Of a stretch of DNA of 50,313 bases, positions 44,821 through 50,313 are shown one piece after another. The stretch lies in the NCBI GenBank assembly GCA_964548275.1, contig CAZJQI010000031.1:1-50313 (forward strand), read 5' to 3'. Source of the stretch: JAUVUV01 sp964548275. Its GTDB lineage: Bacteria > Gemmatimonadota > Glassbacteria > GWA2-58-10. The position numbers and the translations under genes are program-made. The number at the start of each line of letters is the position of its first letter. The first letter of the stretch is position 1. Under the pieces are notes generated by a model that was not told the DNA's origin, ran no database searches, and saw only the letters and a list, made by a program, of their open reading frames with translations.

Positions 44821-44941
44821 GCTAGAATATGACATGTTTTGCCAGATTTGGGTGCCTCCTGACGTGCCTCCAAAAGCCTCCTTTCTGTAAAGCAGGATGA
44901 CATTTTTTTAAGTCTCGTTGGGCACGCAATTAATTAGCAAG

Positions 44942-44973
44942 GGTCTGCTCGAAACAGCAGGCCATTTTTATTT
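44942..44973 (+). terminator. terminator hairpin serving as group IIC intron target
   Basis: GGTCTGCT (44942-44949) pairs with AGCAGGCC (44956-44963), loop CGAAAC, then ATTTTTATTT. The intron-like GTGCG begins immediately after, at 44974. Confidence 0.75.
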
Positions 44974-45240
44974 GTGCGTCCGGCAGGCAGGGCACACCCA
45001 CTTGAAGGTTAAAGTCCTTTACAGGCCCGGGGGACTGTTGGCCGGACGGCAGGGATGCCTATCGCGAGGTAGAATCTGAAGGAAGCCTCAGGTAATGTGC
45101 CGGCCTTATGAACAGGCACCACGTTCGAGGTGATCATGTCAAGATAGAAAGGCGAATTTATTCAAAGTCCGATACCTGTATCCGGGCACGGACTAACAGT
45201 TGATTTCAGGAACCTGAAATTTATATGATAGGTGCACTCA
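44974..45240 (+). mobile_element. 5' fragment of a group II intron (group IIC type), right end approximate
   Basis: The sequence begins GTGCGTCCGGCAGG, the form of a group II intron 5' end. It continues with domain I landmarks: AAAGTCC, CGCGAGGTAGAATCTGAAGG, AAGCC, GAACAGGCACC and a later AAAGTCC. It starts exactly after a terminator hairpin, the insertion preference of group IIC introns. No reverse transcriptase ORF and no domain V follows, so it is truncated and cannot splice. The right border is uncertain; the last intron-like sequence is near 45210. Confidence 0.7.
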
Positions 45241-45256
45241 ATTGGCCCCGGTTACT

Positions 45257-45274
45257 ATGTGCGATATCGCACAT
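45257..45274. promoter_or_regulatory. palindromic operator-like site 1
   Basis: A perfect 18-bp palindrome, ATGTGCGATATCGCACAT. Confidence 0.55.
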
Positions 45275-45287
45275 TTAGTAATTTTTT

Positions 45288-45303
45288 TGTGCGATATCGC
45301 ACA
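45288..45303. promoter_or_regulatory. palindromic operator-like site 2
   Basis: TGTGCGATATCGCACA, identical to the core of site 1, with its centre exactly 30 bp (about three helical turns) away. A degenerate half-site (CGCACA) follows near 45318. Confidence 0.55.
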
Positions 45304-45362
45304 TTTTTGCACATACCCGCACACTTTTCTGAACTTTTATCATTTTGATATCATAGTAGTTA

Positions 45363-45513
45363 TGCAGATATCCGCGTTTGGCATCAAACATGCTAAATGT
45401 GTTTTCCGCGTTCGAAGTTGACCTCAGATGCTGGCCTTCTTGTCTATCGTGAACTGGATGGTGTATTAGGATTATTCGATTCTTCCACCGTGCTTTCAAT
45501 CAACACGCGATAA
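45363..45513 (+). pseudogene. IS1380-type transposase remnant (N-terminal fragment, frameshifted)
   Basis: A short frame (45397-45513) reads SKLTSDAGLLVYRELDGVLG, which matches the N-terminal region of IS1380-family transposases (SDAG-L-x-RELD-x3-LGL). A plausible upstream part (MQISAFGIKHAKCVF) lies in another frame from 45363. The sequence breaks off after about 38 codons. It is far too short to be functional. Confidence 0.55.
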
Positions 45514-45524
45514 TCATTTTCTCC

Positions 45525-45914
45525 ATGGATGAAAAGAAAATAAAAAAAGTCGCCGGTTTTCTGGGTTTATATTATCTGCTTTTTGCGGTATATATTAAGT
45601 TTCCGGAAGCACATAGCCTTCTTGGCGACCTTTACCAGGGCGTGCTTGATTCTTATACGGTCCTGGAGGGCGTCCATAATCGTCCCTCAGATTCATCGCA
45701 CGGCTTTTTCGACGATCATGCATTCTGGATTGTCTCTATCGACAAGAGCCTACTGTGCATGATTTACAGCCGTAACTATCCCGGCACACAGAAAACCAGT
45801 AGGAAACTTCTGGTTGCCCCCATGCTGCAGAAACCTTTTATTATTCAGACTTTCCTCCAGAAGTATCTCTCCACAGGTCATTGTCAAAGAGCGCCTCCCA
45901 GCGAATCAGCTTGA
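45525..45914 (+). CDS. doubtful ORF
   Basis: A 129-codon frame without a ribosome-binding site. The first 85 residues look protein-like (KKVAGFLGLYYLLFAVYIKF and on), while the C-terminal part does not. It may be a decayed or truncated gene. I do not recognise it. Confidence 0.2.
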   Translation: MDEKKIKKVAGFLGLYYLLFAVYIKFPEAHSLLGDLYQGVLDSYTVLEGVHNRPSDSSHGFFDDHAFWIVSIDKSLLCMIYSRNYPGTQKTSRKLLVAPMLQKPFIIQTFLQKYLSTGHCQRAPPSESA

Positions 45915-46010
45915 ACACTCCAACCTGACTAGATCATCCATCCGGGTGGACATCCTGAAATAACTTTATCCCGGAAAAGTATCGTTACAATGACAGGGAA
46001 GGTTTTTTAG

Positions 46011-46850
46011 ATGGAACAAGAACCCCACAAGAGCAAATGCCCGAGGAATTTTAAATTATATGCTGCCCTTGTGCTGGGAATTGGATGTATGGTATTAACC
46101 TTAGCCATACTTGACGCTTTACAAAAAGGCATGACAGCACGTTATGAGGGGCTGATTCAGCATAAAGTGCAAACAGTTGCCAGTGTTTCAGAGGCTGGTG
46201 AAAACAACCCAGCCGCAATGCCTTGGCTTGGAATAGAAATACAGGATATAGATGAAACGATTGCCAGGCAGCTTGACCTCCGAAACAGTAACGGTGTATT
46301 GGTAACTAAGGTATTACAAGGGTCTCCTGCTGATAACGGCGGCATCAAGCGAGGCGATGTGATTGTAAGATTTGATCGCCGAAGCATAAAAGACGCCTCG
46401 TTTTTACAAAATCTTATTGCAGACCTCTCTGTTGGTCAAAGAGCGCAGGTTGTTGTGGTTCGGAATGGGGATTACGAGTCTCTATATGTGAAAATGGGTG
46501 TCGCGCCGGAAAGTTATACAAATGCTGCATCAATGCTGGAAGGTGTAAATACTGATCTATATATAGGTGATGGAGTGCTCCACCAGTGGGGCATTGAGGT
46601 ATCACCGCTTACAGCAACTCTTGCACAGTCGCTTGGAGTGCCGGAGAGTAAAGGTGGTGTATTAGTAGTACAGGTTCAACCCGATGCAAGGGCTGCATCA
46701 GCAGGACTGCAGTCCGGCGATTTGATAATGAGTGTAAACTCCAGCCCAACATCAGATATGTCAGCTTTTATTTCAGCAATCAGCAGTGCACAGGAAGCAG
46801 TATTTGACATTGTCAGAGACGATGAGACTCTCTACCTCGTGGCCTATTGA
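46011..46850 (+). CDS. magnetosome double-PDZ protein, MamE/MamP-like
   Basis: A 279-residue protein with one N-terminal membrane helix (about 15-36) and two PDZ domains: 72-162 (MPWLGIEIQDIDE, then GVLVTKVLQGSPADNGGIKRGD) and 192-279 (GVLVVQVQPDARAASAGLQSGD), quoted in parts. MamE has a trypsin-like protease, c-type magnetochrome motifs and two PDZ domains; MamP has one PDZ and magnetochromes. Here there is no His-Asp-Ser protease and no CXXCH. It is closest to a MamE C-terminal module. It opens the mam cluster. Assignment rests on architecture and neighbours. Confidence 0.65.
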   Translation: MEQEPHKSKCPRNFKLYAALVLGIGCMVLTLAILDALQKGMTARYEGLIQHKVQTVASVSEAGENNPAAMPWLGIEIQDIDETIARQLDLRNSNGVLVTKVLQGSPADNGGIKRGDVIVRFDRRSIKDASFLQNLIADLSVGQRAQVVVVRNGDYESLYVKMGVAPESYTNAASMLEGVNTDLYIGDGVLHQWGIEVSPLTATLAQSLGVPESKGGVLVVQVQPDARAASAGLQSGDLIMSVNSSPTSDMSAFISAISSAQEAVFDIVRDDETLYLVAY

Positions 46851-46984
46851 AAACGCGATGATAAACCAGGATACCAGGCCAGGGCAAGCCGCCTGATGTT
46901 CCCAGGATGTGAGGTTTTTATGTTTTGATGAATGCTTTAATTTTTGGGAAATAATAATTACTACTTCATTGAAAAGTTGGCAAT

Positions 46985-47218
46985 ATGTCTAAATTCAAAT
47001 TGATATCTGTAATCCTTATTTTGATTGTAATAATTACTTTTGTTACCTACAATGACCATACTACAGATATATACATTCCATTTATGACACCTATGCAGGT
47101 CAGGGTTATTTTTATTCTGCTTATAGGTTACTTGTTAGGCAGTGCTACGGTGGTTGCCATAGTAATTCTAGACCGATATAATAATAAGAAAAAGTCTCAA
47201 AAAAATATGGAGCAATAA
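46985..47218 (+). CDS. mamL: MamL-like small magnetosome membrane protein
   Basis: A 77-residue protein with two membrane helices (about 6-22 and 38-62) and a basic, charged tail (DRYNNKKKSQKN). It matches MamL in length (about 78-80 residues), topology (LapA-like) and position directly before a CDF gene, as in the alphaproteobacterial mamL-mamM pair. MamL is essential for magnetosome membrane formation. Sequence similarity of such short proteins is weak, so the name rests mainly on context. It is 3 bp from the CDF start. Confidence 0.6.
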   Translation: MSKFKLISVILILIVIITFVTYNDHTTDIYIPFMTPMQVRVIFILLIGYLLGSATVVAIVILDRYNNKKKSQKNMEQ

Positions 47219-47221
47219 TAG

Positions 47222-48106
47222 ATGACTGGCTTGGCTGCGCAGCAATCCACCACAATCGGCTCTTACGAACATGTGCTTTGGATAAGTTTCTGGGGAAATC
47301 TGGGATTAGCAATACTAAAGATAGCTACGGGCCTTCTTGGCTACTCCACACTATTATTTGCTGATGGCCTGCACTCTTCAGCCAATGCTATTATATCTAT
47401 TGTCTTTCTGATTGGGGTAATAGCCGGTGAGAGCCCAAAGGATATTAAACATCAATACGGTCACCATAAAGCGCAGTGTATTCTTTCTTTGACTGCAGGC
47501 CTGATAGTTCTAATAGCAGCATGCTTTCTTTTTATGCTGGGGATAAGGGGCATGTGGTGGATAGATATGACTGAGTCTAATATAATTGCTATATTGGTTG
47601 TTATTGTATCAATTTTTGGGAACGAGCTTTTGTTTAGATATGGAACATATGCGAGCCATAAGTTTGACTCTGGGCTGTTACGGTCAAATGCGTGGAATAA
47701 TCGTATGAATGCCTTTTCATCAGCGGTAGTTCTTATAAGCTTACTTGGGACAATGGTTGGATTCTGGCGGTTGGAGCAATTAGCGATCATGATTGTTGCA
47801 GTTATTATAATTTGGACGTGTATGAGAATTTTTCAAAGAGCATTTGAGGGTATTATGTCCAAGGCTTTACCCGCAGAGATGACCGACAAGATAAAGCGTA
47901 TTGTAGAGTCTGTAAAGGAAGTAAAGGCGATTTCAACTATCAAGACACAACGTGCTGGGGAAAAAATACATTTGGATTTGGCGGTTGTTATGGATGGAAC
48001 TATAACTACTGCTAATGCTAAAATTATTGTAAATAAAATTAGAAAAAAGCTTCTTCAGGAACTGAAAAAGGTTGAACAGGTCAGGATAGGATTTAAAAGT
48101 GTATAG
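47222..48106 (+). CDS. mamM: magnetosome cation diffusion facilitator (MamM/MamB-like) with altered metal site
   Basis: A 294-residue CDF-family protein with six membrane helices (residues 15-205) and a C-terminal cytoplasmic domain (about 215-294). GGAG lies 9 nt upstream. In helix 2 the usual (H/Y)-x3-D site reads H51-S-S-A-N55, and in helix 5 the (H/D)-x3-D site reads N159-x3-N163 (AWNNRMNAF). Three of the four ligands are thus Asn. MamM and MamB pair to load iron into the magnetosome. The altered site suggests a structural or regulatory partner. The name MamM rests on position after MamL; its helix-5 motif is more MamB-like. Confidence 0.75.
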   Translation: MTGLAAQQSTTIGSYEHVLWISFWGNLGLAILKIATGLLGYSTLLFADGLHSSANAIISIVFLIGVIAGESPKDIKHQYGHHKAQCILSLTAGLIVLIAACFLFMLGIRGMWWIDMTESNIIAILVVIVSIFGNELLFRYGTYASHKFDSGLLRSNAWNNRMNAFSSAVVLISLLGTMVGFWRLEQLAIMIVAVIIIWTCMRIFQRAFEGIMSKALPAEMTDKIKRIVESVKEVKAISTIKTQRAGEKIHLDLAVVMDGTITTANAKIIVNKIRKKLLQELKKVEQVRIGFKSV

Positions 48107-48205
48107 ATAACAATATGAATATAATTGTTGATTATTACTTGCCAATAAAATTTAACCGGTATTTCCGGTATTTAAGGTAGCATTTATTTAAGGAGGGGCT
48201 CAATT

Positions 48206-48376
48206 ATGATGGTTCATATCATCGGAGGAATGGTTGCACTCATATTGGGTATTTGGTTAATAATAAATAACTGGTGGGCATTCCTGGAGTTATTTTGGGT
48301 GGTTTTGGCGCTTATATTGGTTATTGGCGGTTTAGTCGCTCTTGTAGCAGGAATAGCCAAATACAAAGAGGAATAA
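48206..48376 (+). CDS. mamI: magnetosome membrane protein MamI
   Basis: A 56-residue protein too short for most gene finders, with AAGGAGGGG upstream of its ATG at 48206 (a second ATG follows at 48209). It has two hydrophobic helices joined by INNWWAFLELFW, the Trp-rich loop of MamI, and a LVIGGLVALVAG second helix matching the MamI pattern (LILFGLVAL). MamI is required for magnetosome membrane invagination. It lies between the CDF and MamA genes. Confidence 0.8.
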   Translation: MMVHIIGGMVALILGIWLIINNWWAFLELFWVVLALILVIGGLVALVAGIAKYKEE

Positions 48377-48501
48377 CAGGTTGTATTAATGGATTGTGGG
48401 TTACGCGGCTCACAATATTGATTGTATAATGGATGTATGAAAAGACCAAAAGGGTCTTGTATCGACAAACAGGTAATGTGTCCTTTCAAAAAGGGGATGA
48501 A

Positions 48502-49269
48502 ATGGAAGAATGTAAGATTAAAAATTGTGCAGAAAAGATTTATAAGAATGGATTATGTGAAAAGCATTATCAAGAATTGATGGTTGAGGCAGGTGCAAAT
48601 ACAGCAAACAAGAAGGCGGAAAAAGCAGTGGGTGCTGATATAGATTTAAAGGCATCTGTGGGAATTCAGTTAGAGGCATTTTTACTGCGTGTTGCAAGAT
48701 CCGCAGAAAAATTAGTCTCAAAATACCGGAGTTTTACAAAGCTTGACGGCAAAGACACAGTGGAAATTTACTTGAGGAGAGCAGAGTCTTTCGAGAGAAA
48801 AGGGCAATACGATAAAGCTGTATCTCTCATGGAAAAGGTAATTGAGCTAAGGCCCGAGGACGTCGTAGTTTTTTATAGATTAGGATTTGATTATGAGAAC
48901 ACGGGAATGAATAAGGAAGCAATTGGTGCATATAAGAAAGCCATTGAGCTTGACGCAAAAAATTTGGATTCACACTACAGGCTTGGTCTTCTTTATTCAA
49001 AGAATGGTTCTCATAATGAGGCTATGGCCCACTTGAAAAAGGCTCGGGAGCTTGGACCGAAATACGCCGAAGTTAACTATCGACTGGGTATAGTATATGA
49101 TAAGAAAAAGAAATATACAGAGGCCGTAGAATGTTTCAACAAAGCGATTGAAATCGATTCCGCTAACATACGGTATTACAAGAGTCTTGGATTTACGTAT
49201 GACAGCATGGGTAAGCATGATGAGTCAATTGCGTGCTTTAAAAAGGCTGTTGAGCTAGAGGAAGGATAA
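48502..49269 (+). CDS. mamA: MamA, TPR scaffold, with N-terminal zinc-finger-like motif
   Basis: A 255-residue protein, ATG at 48502 with AAGGGG 5 nt upstream. Residues about 88-255 form five TPRs (Y-x2-RA-SFERKGQYDKA, YRLGFDYENTGMNKEA and further units), as in MamA, which coats the cytoplasmic face of magnetosomes. Residues 1-25 carry C4-x4-C9-x9-C19-x2-H22 (KNGLCEKHY), a small zinc-binding-like motif not part of classical MamA, followed by a Lys/Ala-rich linker. The stop overlaps mamQ (TAATG), so the two are coupled. An in-frame upstream ATG at 48433 is less likely. Confidence 0.8.
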   Translation: MEECKIKNCAEKIYKNGLCEKHYQELMVEAGANTANKKAEKAVGADIDLKASVGIQLEAFLLRVARSAEKLVSKYRSFTKLDGKDTVEIYLRRAESFERKGQYDKAVSLMEKVIELRPEDVVVFYRLGFDYENTGMNKEAIGAYKKAIELDAKNLDSHYRLGLLYSKNGSHNEAMAHLKKARELGPKYAEVNYRLGIVYDKKKKYTEAVECFNKAIEIDSANIRYYKSLGFTYDSMGKHDESIACFKKAVELEEG

Positions 49270-50018
49270 TGTTTGGGTCACGTAATAAGGAGAAAAAAGA
49301 ATTAATCGACAGAGTAATGAATCGTGAAGCGCCTATTGTTCCGCCTGCGTCTGGCCCAAAAGCGCTTGATAGGCGCTGGTGGATCTTTATTGGAGTAGTT
49401 GTTCCGGTAATTCTTGCCCTGATAATTGGAATTAATACCTATTATTACAACTGGTTTGTTAATCTTGCACAGGAAATCAGGGATGCACGCGCGAATGTAG
49501 AAACTGCTTTACAGCTAAGGGAGAATATGGTTCCTGCAATCTTAACGAGCTTGATCGAGTTCATGAGCCATGAGAATGAAATATTCATACATGCAGCGGA
49601 TGTACGGGCCAGGTCTCTTGAAAATAAACCCCAGCCCTCCGACGAAAGCGCGTCACCATCCAGCATGCCTGTGCCTGCTGATGAGTGGGATAAACTGTTA
49701 TCAGAGCTATTTGCAATTGCAGAGAGTTATCCGGATCTCAAGACAGGCGAGCCATTTCAACTCCTTATGACAAAAATATCAGATGCTGAGATGGAAATCA
49801 TGATGAAAAGAGTTCAATATAATGAAAAAGTGCGCAACTATAATATTGTAATAACTACATTTCCTGCTGTTGTATTTTCCTATATGTTTAAAAGAAAACC
49901 TGAACAATATTTTCAATGGAAGGGCACGCCTGAGTGGGTATCCATGCTGGATGAGGAAAGAAGAAAAAGAATAGATGAAATACTTGAAAAGTGGCGTTCC
50001 AATTTAATGGATAAATGA
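49269..50018 (+). CDS. mamQ: MamQ, LemA-family magnetosome protein
   Basis: A 249-residue LemA-like protein with one membrane helix (about 39-58) and a long helical domain: NYYYNWFVNLAQEIRDARANVETALQ-type start and YNEKVRNYNIVITTFPA near 205, both quoted in part and both LemA hallmarks. MamQ is needed for magnetosome membrane formation. It is coupled to mamA (TAATG) and followed 4 bp later by mamB, the conserved A-Q-B arrangement. Confidence 0.85.
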   Translation: MFGSRNKEKKELIDRVMNREAPIVPPASGPKALDRRWWIFIGVVVPVILALIIGINTYYYNWFVNLAQEIRDARANVETALQLRENMVPAILTSLIEFMSHENEIFIHAADVRARSLENKPQPSDESASPSSMPVPADEWDKLLSELFAIAESYPDLKTGEPFQLLMTKISDAEMEIMMKRVQYNEKVRNYNIVITTFPAVVFSYMFKRKPEQYFQWKGTPEWVSMLDEERRKRIDEILEKWRSNLMDK

Positions 50019-50022
50019 ATAT

Positions 50023-50313
50023 ATGAAATATGATCAATGCGAGTGGTGCCTAAAAAATGTTGGGGCAATAAATATATGGGGCAATATCGGGCTGTCAGTG
50101 GTAAAGTTGATCGGGGGAATCCTGTCTTCGTCAAAGGCATTGCTTGCTGATGCAGTTCACTCTCTTTCGGATACGTTTGTAGCTGTGGCCCTTTTGGTAA
50201 CCTTGAAAGTTTCAGCAAAGCCTCCGGACAGGAATTACCCTTATGGCCGCGGCAACGTAGAATATATAACTCTGGGCGTTATATCCGTATTTGTTATGGG
50301 GGTAGCTATCTCT
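50023..50313 (+). CDS. mamB: MamB, magnetosome CDF transporter (5' part, runs off the window)
   Basis: The first 97 codons of a CDF protein. The start MKYDQCEWC with its Cys pair resembles MamB (MKFENCRDC in Magnetospirillum). The helix-2 site is intact: ADAVHSLSD has the His and the Asp. KPPDRNYPYGRGNVEY matches the loop in MamB. Unlike the upstream CDF, this copy keeps its metal ligands as far as visible. MamB nucleates magnetosome vesicles and partners MamM. Confidence 0.85.
   Translation, partial: MKYDQCEWCLKNVGAINIWGNIGLSVVKLIGGILSSSKALLADAVHSLSDTFVAVALLVTLKVSAKPPDRNYPYGRGNVEYITLGVISVFVMGVAIS

Larger units (their letters stand above)
44821..46010. other. non-coding or remnant-rich left flank of the magnetosome cluster
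   Basis: 1.2 kb with no convincing intact gene. It holds a second terminator hairpin, a group II intron fragment, a pair of palindromic operators, a transposase remnant and one doubtful ORF, each listed separately. This is the mosaic expected near an island edge. Confidence 0.6.

Noticed and set aside
45275..45499. Minus-strand ORF of 74 codons
   Set aside because: It overlaps the palindromic operators and the transposase remnant and has no ribosome-binding site.
45845..45920. Minus-strand string reading VFKLIRWEALFDNDLWR
   Set aside because: It looks protein-like but I could not tie it to any family, and its upstream frame is broken.

Overview
The window reads as a piece of chromosome from an uncultivated Gram-negative bacterium, probably a candidate phylum of the FCB group (Latescibacterota/Zixibacteria-like). 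This placement is an inference. It rests on an LpxH-like lipid A phosphatase, an Mla lipid-transport operon, a PorV-type outer-membrane beta-barrel, a fused IspDF, several large DUF4091-like and glycosidase-like lipoproteins, Tat-exported Gfo/Idh/MocA and sugar-isomerase proteins, and frequent GTG/TTG starts. Most of the first 44.7 kb is GC-rich.

Layout. Positions 179-9358: a DUF4091 lipoprotein, then (opposite strand) an LpxH-like phosphatase, then a + strand run behind a good sigma70 promoter: M23 peptidase, YbgC thioesterase, a lipoprotein, YicC RNase, gmk, coaBC and a family 4 uracil-DNA glycosylase. Positions 9440-18369: dnaB, mlaE-mlaF-mlaD, radA, ispDF, a DedA protein and gltX. Positions 18460-21956: a glycosidase-like lipoprotein and a two-[4Fe-4S] aldo-keto reductase. 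Positions 22557-26058: an AT-rich accessory block bounded by 19-bp imperfect inverted repeats, with a DUF5677 gene and two unrecognised exported proteins; a metE 3' remnant lies just outside it. Positions 26325-33174: an RseC-like protein, a cytochrome c, PorV, and a minus-strand type IV pilus minor-pilin operon plus a pilin gene with a sigma54-type promoter. Positions 33388-44665: a 153-bp tandem duplication, a membrane spermidine-synthase/TPR fusion, a carbohydrate-related export/uptake set, DoxX, a Gfo/Idh/MocA protein, purN and a stand-alone IMP cyclohydrolase.

The most interesting part is the right end. Downstream of tRNA-Val(UAC) the composition falls to AT-rich. There is a group IIC-type intron fragment placed exactly behind a terminator, a paired 16-bp palindromic operator, a transposase remnant, and then a magnetosome gene cluster: a double-PDZ MamE/MamP-like protein, MamL-like, a CDF transporter (MamM/MamB-like), MamI, MamA, MamQ and the start of MamB, which runs off the window. 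The order (PDZ, L, M, I, A, Q, B) echoes known mam operons. The proteins together would build and load the magnetosome membrane: MamI, MamL, MamQ and MamB for membrane formation, MamA as the TPR coat scaffold, the CDF proteins for iron, and the PDZ protein for maturation. Notable deviations are a first CDF protein whose metal-site residues are mostly Asn, a MamA with an added zinc-finger-like N-terminus, and a PDZ protein without protease or magnetochrome motifs.

Across the core region there is also a family of at least ten short GC-rich palindromes (often beginning GTAGGG), always between genes and sometimes acting as terminators.
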